DNA of 64,000 nucleotides, taken from positions 186,001 through 250,000 of the forward strand of contig NZ_JAIVMC010000007.1 in NCBI RefSeq assembly GCF_020177265.1, written 5' to 3'. The notes under the pieces are model-generated. The model did no database searches, was not told where the DNA came from, and saw only the letters and a program-made list of their open reading frames with translations. Shown piece by piece: positions 35,843 through 45,597 of the stretch. The stretch is from Pseudooceanicola marinus (GTDB lineage Bacteria > Pseudomonadota > Alphaproteobacteria > Rhodobacterales > Rhodobacteraceae). Made by a program: the position numbers and the translations under genes. Each line of letters begins with the position of its first letter. The stretch's first letter is position 1.

Positions 35843-37603
35843 TCACTCCCAGCACTGCACCAGGACGGTCAGTTCTTCGGCCTGACGGGTCAGGGCGGCG
35901 GGCGTCAGCGTCTCACCAGCGTTGGAGGCGCTAGGGCTGAGGCCGGCCTGCGTCAGCATGTCGGCCACGGTCATGGCATCGATCGCGAAGGAGACGCCTT
36001 CGGGCAGGCGGCGGGCACCGTCCTCGGGGTCTGCCAACAGGCCGATCAGCGCGCCGGAGCGGTCGAAGACCGGGCCGCCGGCATCACCGGGCAGGGCGGC
36101 GAGGTCGAGGCGCAGAAGGCCCTCTTCGCCGGCCAGGCCGCGCACGTCCGCCAGGCTGCCCCAGGTGACGCTGGGCGCGCCAAGCAGGCCCTCGTAGCTG
36201 TAGCCGGCCACGGCCACTTCGCTGGCGATGCGGGGGCTGAGGCTGGCCAGGCTGGCCACGCCCATGGGCGCCTGGGCGGTCGTCGGGCGCAGCAGGGCCA
36301 GCCCGCTGTCGCCGTCGCTGGCGGCCAGTTCCGCCGGGGTGCCGTCCTCGCGCCCCGTGCCAAGGGTCACGCGGCCGCAGCCGTCCACGGCCGACATCAG
36401 CGTCAGCACGGCACCGTCGGCGCCCACGTAGACGCCCGACCGGCCCTTCAGCGGCTTGCGGATCTCCAGGCCGGAAACCAGGTCGACGCTCTGTTCGGTG
36501 CCCGCGCCCGCATCATGGGGCAGCACGCTGGGCGTCCGCTCGAAGCTGGCGCGCATCGTCTCCAGCAGGCGGCTGCGGCGTTCCTCGTCGCCGGCGGGCC
36601 AGACCAGGATGAAGCCCTTGATCGCGCCATCCTCCAGCGTGGCCTCGGCATAGGTGGCGCGGGTGGCGTTCCGGCCCTCGATGGTGAAGCTGCGCGCGGC
36701 GCGTTCGCGCGGGCCGTCTTCTGGCAGGATCTCCAGCGTCTGCAGGATGTCGTAGAGGCCGAACAGCGTATCCTGATCGCCGTCCTGGCTGATCAGGATC
36801 AGCTGGGCATCCAGATCGCCGGAGGCGGTGTAGAAGGCAAAGGGCGCCTGGTAGCGGTCGAAGCTGACGGCGCCGAGGGGCATCTGCATGCGGATACCGG
36901 CGCGGGTGTCGGTCTGGGTCTGCAGGCCCAGGCCGTCGAGAACCGCGTTGTACTGACCCAGAAGCTCGGCCCGCTGGGCGGTGGTCAGGATGCCGGTGGC
37001 CTCGTGCCCGTTGTTCTGCTGCCAGGCGGCCATGGCGCCACGGGTGCCGCGGCCGAAGGCGCCGTCGATGGCGCCGTTGTAGACGCCGGCCCATTCCAGC
37101 GCGATCTGCAACTGGTCCCGTTCGGCCCGGTTCAGCAGGGCCTCGCTGCGCCGCGCCTCGGCGGGGCTTTCGTCGGGCAGTGCGGGCATCGCCGGTTGCG
37201 TCTCGGCCTGCGCCTCGGGGGTGGCCTCGGGCTGGGCCTGCGGTGCCGTGGCGCCGCCGGCGGGCGGGTAGATCCGACCGGCGAACCAGCTGGGGAAGGC
37301 GATGTAGCTGTCGCGCGGGATGCGGCCCTCGGCGCGCAGCACGCGCAGAACCTCGCCGGCGTCGGTACGGCTGTAGGGGCCAAGCGCGACGGCGAAATAG
37401 CCGTTGCCCAGCGAGAAGCCGTTCACGTCCGACAGGAAATCTTCGTAATAGGTGATGGCGCGCAGGGCCTCGGACTCACTGGGTTGAGCCTCGATCTGCA
37501 CGTAGACCTGGCCGTCGGCGGTCTGCGCCCGGACGGGCAGGGGCGCCAGGGCCCCCAGGGAAAGGAACAACGCGGCCAACACCGCGAACAGGGAACGGAT
37601 CAT
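35843..37603 (-). CDS. envelope protein with SPOR-like, peptidoglycan-binding and degenerate trypsin-like domains
   Basis: A 586-residue exported protein. Signal peptide 1-26 (PLPVRAQ). Residues 32-105 resemble a SPOR domain (VYVQIEAQPSESEALRAITY, YFAVALGPYSRTDAG). Residues 158-227 are a PG_binding_1 domain (NGAIDGAFGRGTRGAMAAWQ). Residues about 385-550 keep the trypsin/HtrA fold pattern, but the catalytic positions are changed: His to Ser404 (TLMSAVDGC), Asp to Gly434 (SGLALLRP) and Ser to Ala508 (LPGDAGGP). So it is probably not a protease, and more likely a peptidoglycan-bound binding protein or regulator. ATG at 37603 gives the signal peptide; a longer frame upstream is spurious. Confidence 0.85.
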   Translation of the reverse strand: MIRSLFAVLAALFLSLGALAPLPVRAQTADGQVYVQIEAQPSESEALRAITYYEDFLSDVNGFSLGNGYFAVALGPYSRTDAGEVLRVLRAEGRIPRDSYIAFPSWFAGRIYPPAGGATAPQAQPEATPEAQAETQPAMPALPDESPAEARRSEALLNRAERDQLQIALEWAGVYNGAIDGAFGRGTRGAMAAWQQNNGHEATGILTTAQRAELLGQYNAVLDGLGLQTQTDTRAGIRMQMPLGAVSFDRYQAPFAFYTASGDLDAQLILISQDGDQDTLFGLYDILQTLEILPEDGPRERAARSFTIEGRNATRATYAEATLEDGAIKGFILVWPAGDEERRSRLLETMRASFERTPSVLPHDAGAGTEQSVDLVSGLEIRKPLKGRSGVYVGADGAVLTLMSAVDGCGRVTLGTGREDGTPAELAASDGDSGLALLRPTTAQAPMGVASLASLSPRIASEVAVAGYSYEGLLGAPSVTWGSLADVRGLAGEEGLLRLDLAALPGDAGGPVFDRSGALIGLLADPEDGARRLPEGVSFAIDAMTVADMLTQAGLSPSASNAGETLTPAALTRQAEELTVLVQCWE

Positions 37604-37870
37604 GAAAAGGGCCTCTTGGCGAACTGTCTTTGCCCCTTCTAGCCGTCTGAACCCCCGGAAAGGCAAGCGTTTTGACGTATTCGGACAAACCGGACGCGCG
37701 CGCGGCGTCCCGCGTGCAACAGCACGGGGGACGCATGCAACCAGAAGGGGACCGGTCCCGGGGCCGCCGGTCGGCGCGGGTCTGGGCCATTGACCCTTCG
37801 CACGCCCGCCCGTAATCAGGCCCCTGACCCCGGCCGGCCCCGGTCTGTGCGCTACGTGAAAGGGATGGAC

Positions 37871-38815
37871 ATGTCCGAGACCCGCATCGAGAAACCCCGC
37901 TCCTTCCAGGAGATCATCCTGCGTCTTCAGGCCTACTGGGCCTCCAAGGGCTGCGCGGTGATGCAACCCTACGACATGGAAGTGGGCGCGGGCACCTTCC
38001 ACCCGGCCACCACGCTGCGCTCGCTGGGCTCGCGCCCCTGGGCCGCCGCCTATGTGCAGCCCTCGCGCCGCCCCACCGATGGCCGCTACGGCGAGAACCC
38101 CAACCGCCTGCAGCACTATTACCAGTACCAGGTGCTGATCAAACCCAGCCCGCCGGACCTGCAGGACCTTTACCTGGGCAGCCTTCAGGCCATCGGCATC
38201 GACATGGAGCTGCACGACATCCGTTTCGTCGAGGACGACTGGGAAAGCCCGACACTCGGCGCCTGGGGCCTGGGCTGGGAGGTCTGGTGCGACGGCATGG
38301 AAGTCAGCCAGTTCACCTATTTCCAGCAGGTCGGCGGCCACGACTGCCACCCCGTCTCGGGCGAGCTGACCTACGGGCTGGAGCGTCTGGCGATGTACGT
38401 CCTGGGCATCGATCACGTGATGGACATGCCCTACAACGATCCTCAGGCCCCGATCGCGCTGAAGTACGGCGATGTCTTCCGTCAGACGGAAGAGGAATAC
38501 AGCCGCTGGAACTTCGACGTGGCCAACACCGAGGTGCTGCTGAAGCATTTCGAGGAGGCCGAGGCGGAATGCGAGGCGATCCTGTCGCAGGCGCATGACG
38601 ACCCCAAGACCGGCAAGCGCATCGTCATGGCCCATCCCGCCTATGACCAGTGCATCAAGGCGTCCCATCTGTTCAACCTGCTGGACGCGCGCGGCGTGAT
38701 CTCGGTCACGGAACGTCAGGCCTACATCGGCCGCGTGCGGGCGCTGGCGAAGAAATGCGCCGATGCCTTCGTGCAGACCGAAGCGGGCGGCTGGACCCCC
38801 GAGACCGCGGCCTGA
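37871..38815 (+). CDS. glyQ: glycine-tRNA ligase alpha subunit
   Basis: A 314-residue catalytic subunit of the heterotetrameric glycyl-tRNA synthetase. Family features are [53 protein letters not shown] and [13 protein letters not shown]. Two in-frame ATGs (37865, 37871) are close; the second has the better spacing from GAAAGGGA. The beta subunit gene glyS is 1.7 kb downstream, after two small genes. Confidence 0.97.
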   Translation: MSETRIEKPRSFQEIILRLQAYWASKGCAVMQPYDMEVGAGTFHPATTLRSLGSRPWAAAYVQPSRRPTDGRYGENPNRLQHYYQYQVLIKPSPPDLQDLYLGSLQAIGIDMELHDIRFVEDDWESPTLGAWGLGWEVWCDGMEVSQFTYFQQVGGHDCHPVSGELTYGLERLAMYVLGIDHVMDMPYNDPQAPIALKYGDVFRQTEEEYSRWNFDVANTEVLLKHFEEAEAECEAILSQAHDDPKTGKRIVMAHPAYDQCIKASHLFNLLDARGVISVTERQAYIGRVRALAKKCADAFVQTEAGGWTPETAA

Positions 38816-38822
38816 TCGCGTC

Positions 38823-39350
38823 ATGATGGGCCGCATCCTCATTGTCGCGCTGCTGATCACCGCCGTGGTGGCCGGTGGCGCGATCTACTACCTGCAGGAA
38901 TACGCCTATTACGAGGAGGTGCCAGCCACCGGTGCCGAGGACGTGCGGCTGACCACCCGCGAGGGTGAGGTCGTCGCACTGTCCCACACCGGGTTCCAGG
39001 CGATCGACGCCGACAGCTCTCCGATCCGCTACCGTGCCTGTTTCACGGTCGACGCGGATACGGACCTGTCAGGCTATGCGCCCTATGAGGCGGCCGAACC
39101 GCTGGTCGGCCCGCGCTGGTTCGACTGCTACGACGCCGACGGCATCGGCGCGGCCCTGGAAGAGGGCAGTGCCCGGGCGCTGCTGTCTGTGGAGAATATC
39201 TCCTACGGGATCGACCGCGTGGTGGCGGTCGCGGACGACGGGCGCGGCTGGGTCTGGCACCAGATCAATCGCTGCGGCGCCGAGGTCTTCGACGGCCATC
39301 CCGCTCCCGACGGCTGCCCGCCGGTTCCCGAGGGCGTCGCGCGCCAGTAG
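38823..39350 (+). CDS. single-pass membrane/periplasmic protein (DUF6446-like)
   Basis: A 175-residue protein with one N-terminal hydrophobic helix (GRILIVALLITAVVAGGAIY) that is probably a signal anchor. The rest is a periplasmic domain with Cys in RYRACF, WFDCYD, INRCGAE and DGCPPV (two possible disulfides). I believe this is the family called DUF6446, often seen next to glyQ in Rhodobacteraceae; I could not check. ATG at 38823 or 38826. It starts seven bases after glyQ. Confidence 0.7.
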   Translation: MMGRILIVALLITAVVAGGAIYYLQEYAYYEEVPATGAEDVRLTTREGEVVALSHTGFQAIDADSSPIRYRACFTVDADTDLSGYAPYEAAEPLVGPRWFDCYDADGIGAALEEGSARALLSVENISYGIDRVVAVADDGRGWVWHQINRCGAEVFDGHPAPDGCPPVPEGVARQ

Positions 39351-39392
39351 GCGCCGCTCAATCGGCTTCCCCCCCTCCGAATACATGACGAC

Positions 39393-39416
39393 AGGCCGCG
39401 CTCCGCGCGGCCTTTT
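39393..39416 (+). terminator. intrinsic terminator
   Basis: AGGCCGCGC-TCC-GCGCGGCCT followed by TTT; ends the glyQ transcript. Confidence 0.85.
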
Positions 39417-39533
39417 GCATTCCGGTCGCACGCGGCTCTGGCGGCGCCGTTTGCCCTGATCCGGGGGGCGGAAGGAACCTCGGCCGCTCGCTTCGCATTG
39501 GCCTAGTGACACAACACCGTGAGGAGCCGACCC

Positions 39534-40397
39534 ATGTCCCAATCCCGTGCCCCCGCCTGGGTCGTCCCCCTGATGCGCATTGGATACGGCGCCCGCGGCA
39601 TCACCTACATCCTGCTCGGAGGTCTTGTCCTCTCCGCTGCCCTGACCGGCGGGCAGGCCGGCAGCACCTCCACCGCGCTGGCCCAGTTGAAGGGGCAGCC
39701 CTTCGGCGACCTGATGCTGGGGGCGATGGCTCTGGGGCTGCTGGCCTATGCGCTTTGGCGCCTGATCTGCGCGGGCATGGATCTGGAGCGGCGCGGCGCG
39801 GATGCCGAAGGGATCGTTGCCCGGCTGGGGCAGGCGATTTCGGGCGCCGTCGCCGCCGGTCTTGCGGTAACGGCTGCACGCCTCGCCCTCGGCTCCGCCA
39901 GCGGCAGCGGCGAGCAGGGGACCACGACACTGGCCTCCTGGCTGCTGCAACAGCCCATGGGCAAGTGGCTGGTCATCGCCGTGGGCGTCGGGACCATCGG
40001 CGCCGGTGGCTATTACGCCGTCAAGGCGCTGAAGGAGAAGTACAAGGACCACATGCGCGCCACTGCCACCAGCGAGAAGCTGGACCCGGTGGTGAAGGCC
40101 GGGTTGATCGCCCATGGCGTGGTGATCGCGCTGATCGGCGGCTTCCTGGCCTATGCCGGCTGGACCTCTGACGCGTCGGAGGCGCAGGGCATGACCCAGG
40201 CCTTCGAGGCGGTCCGCGCCCAACCCTTCGGGCAGGTCCTTCTGGGGGTGCTGGCCCTGGGCCTGCTGGGCTTTGCCGTCTACTGCTTCGTCGAAGCGCG
40301 TTATCGCATCGTGCCGGCGCGGGCGGGGGATGACGTCACCACCCTGGCGCAGCGGGCCAAGCGCGAAGGTCGGCGCGCCGCTGCCCGTCTCGGCTAG
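39534..40397 (+). CDS. DUF1206 membrane protein
   Basis: A 287-residue protein with six hydrophobic helices in three repeated pairs. Each pair carries the DUF1206 pattern: GYGARGITYILLGGLVL, then GQAISGAVAAGLAVTA and AGLIAHGVVIALIGGFLAYA, each followed by a short GQP/QPFG loop (KGQPFGDLMLG, QQPMGKWLVI, AQPFGQVLLG). Function unknown; members are predicted integral membrane proteins. Ribosome site GAGGAG precedes the ATG. Own transcript, between glyQ and glyS. Confidence 0.85.
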   Translation: MSQSRAPAWVVPLMRIGYGARGITYILLGGLVLSAALTGGQAGSTSTALAQLKGQPFGDLMLGAMALGLLAYALWRLICAGMDLERRGADAEGIVARLGQAISGAVAAGLAVTAARLALGSASGSGEQGTTTLASWLLQQPMGKWLVIAVGVGTIGAGGYYAVKALKEKYKDHMRATATSEKLDPVVKAGLIAHGVVIALIGGFLAYAGWTSDASEAQGMTQAFEAVRAQPFGQVLLGVLALGLLGFAVYCFVEARYRIVPARAGDDVTTLAQRAKREGRRAAARLG

Positions 40398-40415
40398 CCG
40401 GCAGGCAGGCTGCGG

Positions 40416-40440
40416 GGCGGGGAATTTCCCCGCCCTCTCT
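40416..40440 (+). terminator. hairpin after the DUF1206 gene
   Basis: GGCGGGG-AATTT-CCCCGCC followed by CTCTCT. Stable stem with a poor T run. Confidence 0.55.
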
Positions 40441-40519
40441 GGACGCTCCCGGCCCCCTTCGCTATTCCCTGCGGCAACGCGCCCTTCGCGGCGCCCCACG
40501 CTGCCTGGATGGAACCGAC

Positions 40520-42622
40520 ATGCCCGATCTGCTGATCGAACTCTTTTCCGAGGAAATTCCCGCGCGCATGCAGGCGCGGGCCGCGGAAGACCTGAAGAAA
40601 CGCATGACCGATGCGCTGGTCGAGGCCGGGCTGACCTACGCCGGCGCCGCCGCCTTCCACACGCCGCGCCGCCTGTGCCTGACGGTGCACGGCCTGCTGG
40701 CCGAAAGCCCGTTGGTGCGCGAGGAACGCAGGGGCCCCCGCGTGGACGCGCCCGAAAAGGCGATCGAGGGCTTCCTGCGCGGTGCGGGCCTGACCCGCGA
40801 CCAGCTGGAGGAACGGGAGGAGAAGAAGGGGAAGGTCTTCTTCGCCGTGATCGAGAAGCCGGGCCGCCCGGCGGCCGAGATCGTGGCGGAAGAGCTGGAG
40901 AAGATCATCCGCAACTTCCCCTGGCCGAAATCCATGCGCTGGGGGGAAGGGTCCCTGCGCTGGGTCCGCCCGCTGCATTCCATCCTGTGCATCCTCACCG
41001 ATGAGGAAGGCGCGCGCGTCGTGCCGATGGACATCGACGGCATCGCCGCCGGCGACACCACCGAGGGCCACCGTTTCATGGCGCCGGGCCGCTTCAAGGT
41101 GCGCAGCTTCGAGGACTATGACGCCCAGCTGAAACGCCGCTTCGTCGTGCTGGACGCCGCCGAGCGCGCCGATGCCATCTGGCAGGAGGCCACCAACCAG
41201 GCCTTCGCCGCCGGGCTTGAGGTGGTCGAGGACAAGGGCCTGCTGGCCGAGGTCGCGGGCCTCGTCGAATGGCCTGTCGTCCTGATGGGCGAGATCGGCG
41301 CCGACTTCCTGCACCTGCCGCCGGAGGTCCTGCAGACCTCGATGAAGGAACATCAGAAGTTCTTCTCGGTGAAGAACCCCAAGACGGGTCGCATCGAACG
41401 CTTCGTCACCGTTGCCAATCGCGAGACGGCGGACAATGGCGCCACGATCCTGGCGGGCAACCAGAAGGTTCTGTCGGCGCGCCTGTCGGATGCGAAATTC
41501 TTCTGGGACAATGACCTGCGCATCGCCAAGGACGCCAAGATGCAGCCCTGGCGCGACCACCTGGCCCATGTGACCTTCCACGCGAAACTGGGCAGCCAGG
41601 CCGAACGGATCGAGCGGATCGCCGCGCTGGCCGGGCAGCTGGCCCCCGCGCTCTCCGCCGACGCGGGCCTGGCGGAAGAGGCCGCGCGCATCGCCAAGGC
41701 CGATCTGTCGTCCGAGATGGTCTACGAATTCCCCGAGCTGCAGGGCCTGATGGGCCGCTACTACGCGGAGGCCGCGGGCTTCGCGCCGGAAGTCGCGGCT
41801 GCCTGCGAGGAACACTACTCTCCCTTGGGCCCGACCGACGACGTGCCGACCGCGCCGGTCTCGGCCACCGTGGCGCTGGCTGACAAGCTGGACACGTTGA
41901 CCGGCTTCTGGGCCATCGACGAGAAGCCCACGGGGTCCAAGGACCCCTTCGCGCTGCGCCGTGCCGCGCTTGGCGTGATCCGGATCCTGCTGCAGCACGG
42001 TACGAAGCTGTCTCTGCTTTCGGTCTTCAGCAAGTTCGACATTCTGCATGCGGAGAACGAAGACGGGCTGGCTGGACCGGCCGTCCAGGTTTGGGGGCCC
42101 GACCTCCTCTCCTTCTTCCACGACCGCCTGAAGGTCCACCTGCGCGACGAAGGCATTCGCCACGACGTGATCGACGCCTGCCTCGCGATGGAAGGCAACG
42201 ACGACCTGGTGGCCCTGGTGGCCCGCGCCCGGGCGTTGCAGGCCGTGCTGTCGACCGAGGACGGGGAGAACCTCGTCCAGGGCTTCAAGCGGGCCAACAA
42301 CATCCTGACCAAGGAAGAGGAAAAGGACGGCGTGGCCTATGAGTTCGGCGCCGATCCGAAGTTCGCCGAAGCCGCTGAGGAAACCGCGCTCTTCAACGCG
42401 CTGGAAGCGGCCAAGCCCAAGCTGGACGCCGCCAATGCCGCCGAGGACTACGCCGCGGCGATGGAAACCCTCGCCACGCTGCGCGCGCCCATTGACGCCT
42501 TCTTCGAGGCGGTCCAGGTCAACACCGACAACGCCGTGGTGCGCCGCAACCGCCTGAACCTTCTGTCGACCATCCGCTCCACCGTGCTGAAGGTCGCCGA
42601 CCTGACCCGCATCGAGGCCTGA
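40520..42622 (+). CDS. glyS: glycine-tRNA ligase beta subunit
   Basis: A 700-residue tRNA-binding subunit of glycyl-tRNA synthetase. Starts MPDLLIELFSEEIPARMQ, has the family TPRRLCLTV, FPWPKSMRWGEGSLRWVRPLHSIL and STLRSTV-like C-terminus (NRLNLLSTIRSTVLKVADL). Length is normal (about 690). Fourteen bases after its stop begins a hairpin that is part of interspersed repeat copy 3. Confidence 0.97.
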   Translation: MPDLLIELFSEEIPARMQARAAEDLKKRMTDALVEAGLTYAGAAAFHTPRRLCLTVHGLLAESPLVREERRGPRVDAPEKAIEGFLRGAGLTRDQLEEREEKKGKVFFAVIEKPGRPAAEIVAEELEKIIRNFPWPKSMRWGEGSLRWVRPLHSILCILTDEEGARVVPMDIDGIAAGDTTEGHRFMAPGRFKVRSFEDYDAQLKRRFVVLDAAERADAIWQEATNQAFAAGLEVVEDKGLLAEVAGLVEWPVVLMGEIGADFLHLPPEVLQTSMKEHQKFFSVKNPKTGRIERFVTVANRETADNGATILAGNQKVLSARLSDAKFFWDNDLRIAKDAKMQPWRDHLAHVTFHAKLGSQAERIERIAALAGQLAPALSADAGLAEEAARIAKADLSSEMVYEFPELQGLMGRYYAEAAGFAPEVAAACEEHYSPLGPTDDVPTAPVSATVALADKLDTLTGFWAIDEKPTGSKDPFALRRAALGVIRILLQHGTKLSLLSVFSKFDILHAENEDGLAGPAVQVWGPDLLSFFHDRLKVHLRDEGIRHDVIDACLAMEGNDDLVALVARARALQAVLSTEDGENLVQGFKRANNILTKEEEKDGVAYEFGADPKFAEAAEETALFNALEAAKPKLDAANAAEDYAAAMETLATLRAPIDAFFEAVQVNTDNAVVRRNRLNLLSTIRSTVLKVADLTRIEA

Positions 42623-42635
42623 TCGTAGGGCCCCT

Positions 42636-42680
42636 TTCGCCCCCGGTGCTCGGGGGCGAAGCCTCCGGCGGGAGTATTTT
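42636..42680 (+). repeat. interspersed structured element, copy 3
   Basis: Hairpin TTCGCCCCCG-GTGCT-CGGGGGCGAA (perfect 10-bp arms, 42636-42660) followed directly by GCCTCCGGCGGGAGTATTTT (42661-42680). Confidence 0.6.
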
Positions 42681-42762
42681 CGGCCTGCGTATAGGGGGGC
42701 AGGGCGCGGGTGATCTCTGGTCCGCCCGGCAGGTTTGCCGCGTGCCCCCTGTCTTCTCCTTG

Positions 42763-42783
42763 CCGGAAGTATCCCGAGGGGCG
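42763..42783 (-). repeat. inverted partner of repeat copy 3
   Basis: Minus-strand CCCTCGGGATACTTCC, a variant of the CCTCCGGGATATTTTC box, facing copy 3 about 80 bp away. Degenerate, so tentative. Confidence 0.35.
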
Positions 42784-42875
42784 GGGCCCGCGCGGGGCCT
42801 TGCTGCATCCGCGAAACCGCTTGCCCCGAATCCCGCCACCGTTATGCTTCGGCCACCTTGAGGGGGGAAAGAGCG

Positions 42876-45440
42876 GTGAAAGACACCGATCCGCATATCA
42901 CGCGCATCACCGAAACCGCGCCGGTGGCCACCAACACCCACGGCGGCCGGGCGAAATGCCTGCAGCGCCTGGTGCGGCTGTCGCTGCCCGTGCCGCTGAC
43001 CGTCGCGCTGTCCTTCCGGGCCGTCAACGACATCGCCGAAGGTCGGCTGCCGTCCATGGCCGCCCTGCTGGAGCCCTTCGGCGAACACCCCCTGTTGTGC
43101 GTGCGCCCCTCGTCGGAGGATCCCGACTGGGGCGGGCCGTCGGCGGTGCTGAACATCGGCATGAACGACGCCACCCACGCCCGCCTGTCGGCCCAGATCG
43201 GGGAGGAGGCGGCAACGGCGCTCTACCAGAGTTTCGTGCGGACCTACTCGGTGCATGTCGAACGGCTTGACCCGGATATGTTCGAGGATCTGCCCCCCTC
43301 GGGCCCGGAGGCGCTGGCCATGTCCCTGCGCGCCTACCGCGAGGAAACCGAGGAGGAATTTCCCCAGGATCCGGCGGTGCAGCTGGCGGCCGTGTTGAAA
43401 AGCATGGCGCGCGCCTGGCGCGGCACCACCGCGCGGCTCTTGCGCCAGGCCAAGGGGGCGCCGGCCGATGCGGGACTGGGGCTCGTGGTGCAGGAGATGG
43501 CGCTTGGCCTCGGCAAGGACGGAGAGTGCGGCTCGGGCGTGATGCAGCTGGTCTCCTCGACCTCCGGCAAGCCGCGCATCACCGGGCGCTATCTCAGCCA
43601 GTCGCAGCACCGCGAGGCGTTGCGCGAGGGCTCCCGCGCGCTGTACTTGGCGCGGGACGAACGCGGTCCGTCCCTGCAGGAGCTGGCGCCCGAGGCCTAT
43701 GACCGGCTGGTCGAATACTGCGAGCTTATGCGTTTCCGCCTGCGCGAGGAGATGCAGGCCGAGTTCACCATCGAGAACGGCAACGTCCATGTCCTCGACG
43801 CGCTGCGGGTCAGCCGCAGCCCGCGCGCGGCGCTGCGCATCGCCGTGGCGCTGGCCCAGGACGGGGTGATCCCGCGCGACGAGGCGCTGTGCCGGGTCGA
43901 AAGCCGGGCGCTGAACGAGATGCTGCACCACCAGATCGACCCCGAGGCGCCGCGCGATGTGCTGGCCACGGGGATCGCGGCCTCTCCCGGCGCGGCCACG
44001 GGCAAGCTGGTCTTTTCGGCGGCCGCCGCCCAGGCGGGAAAGGCGCGGGGGGAGGCCACCATCCTGGTGCGCCGCGAGACCGGGCCGGAGGATATCCGCG
44101 GCATGCATGCGGCCGTTGCCGTGGTGACCGAGCGGGGCGGCATGACCTCCCACGCGGCGGTCATCGGGCGGGGCCTGGGTCTGCCCAGCGTGGTGGGCTG
44201 TTCGGACCTGTCCTTCGACGTGAAGAAGGAACGGCTGCGCGCCCGCGACGGGCGGATGCTGAAGGCCGGGGATATCGTGACGGTCGATGGCTCCTCGGGG
44301 GACATCCTGGCCGGTGCCGCGCCGCTGATCGAGGCGGCCCATGACGAGGCCTTTCAGGCGATGATGTCCTGGGCCTGGGAGTATTGCGACATCGGCATCC
44401 GCGCCAATGCCGACACCCCCGCCGACGCCGAGGTGGCGCGCCGGTTTGACGCCCAGGGCATCGGGCTGTGCCGGACCGAGCATATGTTCTTCGACGCGGG
44501 CCGCCTGACGGTGATGCGCGAGATGATCTTTGCAGATGCCGCCGCCGATCGCCGCGCGGTGCTGGACCGACTGCTGCCGATGCAGCGCGCCGATTTCATC
44601 GAGCTGTTCCGCATCATGCAGGGAAAGCCGGTGTGCATCCGCCTCTTCGATCCGCCCCTGCATGAATTCCTGCCCTCGGACCGGGCCGGCCTGCGCGAAC
44701 TGGCCGAGGCGCTGTCGCTGCCGCTGTCGGACGTCACCCGTCGGGTCGAGGCGCTGTCGGAATACAACCCCATGCTGGGCATGCGCGGCGTTCGTCTGGG
44801 GATCACCATGCCCGAGATCTACGAGATGCAGGCCCGTGCCATCTTCGAGGCCACCGTCGAGGCCTCGCGCGAGGGCGATCCGGTGGTGCCGGAGATCATG
44901 ATCCCGCTGGTCAGCGCCAAGCGCGAGGTCGAGATGGTGAAGACCCGGGTCGACGCCGTGGCAGCGGCGGTGCGAAACGAGACGGGCCGCGATTTCACCT
45001 ATCGCCTGGGGGTCATGGTCGAGACCCCGCGCGCGGCCCTGAAGGCCGGCGATATCGCGCCCCACGCGGCCTTCCTGTCGTTCGGGACCAACGACCTGAC
45101 CCAGATGACCTACGGGCTGTCGCGCGACGACGCCGGGAAGTTCATGTCCGACTATGTCAAGCAGGGCGTCTTCCCGGAGGATCCTTTTCATACGCTCGAC
45201 ACCGACGGGGTGGGCGAATTGCTCATGATCGGGGCAGAACGGGGGCGCGCGGCGCGGCCCGACCTGATCCTGTCGATCTGCGGCGAACACGGGGGCAACG
45301 CCGAATCAATCGCCTTCTGTCGCAGCGCGGGCTTCGATTACGTGTCTTGCTCTCCCTTCCGGGTGCCGGTGGCACGGCTGGCGGCGGCGCAGGCGCGCAT
45401 TCGTCCCACCCTGCCGCCGCGGGCCTTCAAAACCTCCTGA
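42876..45440 (+). CDS. ppdK: pyruvate, phosphate dikinase (PEP-utilising enzyme)
   Basis: An 854-residue enzyme interconverting pyruvate/ATP/phosphate and phosphoenolpyruvate. The phosphohistidine domain has ERGGMTSHAAVIGRGLG with His426; the TIM barrel has GLCRTEHMFF, LFDPPLHEF, the metal ligands in SFGTNDLTQM and Cys802 in SICGEHGGN. The N-terminal ATP-grasp part (about 1-340) is shorter and more divergent than the plant or Clostridium form, as is usual in Rhodobacteraceae. GTG at 42876 follows GAGGGGGGAAA and begins VKDTDPH; no ATG fits. No regulator gene is adjacent. Confidence 0.88.
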   Translation: MKDTDPHITRITETAPVATNTHGGRAKCLQRLVRLSLPVPLTVALSFRAVNDIAEGRLPSMAALLEPFGEHPLLCVRPSSEDPDWGGPSAVLNIGMNDATHARLSAQIGEEAATALYQSFVRTYSVHVERLDPDMFEDLPPSGPEALAMSLRAYREETEEEFPQDPAVQLAAVLKSMARAWRGTTARLLRQAKGAPADAGLGLVVQEMALGLGKDGECGSGVMQLVSSTSGKPRITGRYLSQSQHREALREGSRALYLARDERGPSLQELAPEAYDRLVEYCELMRFRLREEMQAEFTIENGNVHVLDALRVSRSPRAALRIAVALAQDGVIPRDEALCRVESRALNEMLHHQIDPEAPRDVLATGIAASPGAATGKLVFSAAAAQAGKARGEATILVRRETGPEDIRGMHAAVAVVTERGGMTSHAAVIGRGLGLPSVVGCSDLSFDVKKERLRARDGRMLKAGDIVTVDGSSGDILAGAAPLIEAAHDEAFQAMMSWAWEYCDIGIRANADTPADAEVARRFDAQGIGLCRTEHMFFDAGRLTVMREMIFADAAADRRAVLDRLLPMQRADFIELFRIMQGKPVCIRLFDPPLHEFLPSDRAGLRELAEALSLPLSDVTRRVEALSEYNPMLGMRGVRLGITMPEIYEMQARAIFEATVEASREGDPVVPEIMIPLVSAKREVEMVKTRVDAVAAAVRNETGRDFTYRLGVMVETPRAALKAGDIAPHAAFLSFGTNDLTQMTYGLSRDDAGKFMSDYVKQGVFPEDPFHTLDTDGVGELLMIGAERGRAARPDLILSICGEHGGNAESIAFCRSAGFDYVSCSPFRVPVARLAAAQARIRPTLPPRAFKTS

Positions 45441-45597
45441 ACTCAGTCGCTTACCCCCGGTGCGATGCGCCGGGAGGTGTTAACGGACCGCTCACCTTTC
45501 GGTGGGGGCCGGGCCGCGGGGTGGACGGTCCCATAAGTTTTCGTTAGGGAACCGCCCTTGGTGCGCCCCATTAGGCGTGCAGCGACGAGGTTCGACG

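Noticed and set aside
37604-38860. N-terminal extension of the degenerate-protease frame opposite glyQ
   Set aside because: A signal peptide begins at 37603 and the extension is antisense to glyQ.
38823-40397. Two genes between glyQ and glyS as a foreign insertion
   Set aside because: Base use and ribosome sites match the neighbours. I believe such small genes between glyQ and glyS are common in this family.
42519-45290. Long minus-strand open frame opposite ppdK
   Set aside because: Composition of an antisense shadow; ppdK has intact catalytic motifs.
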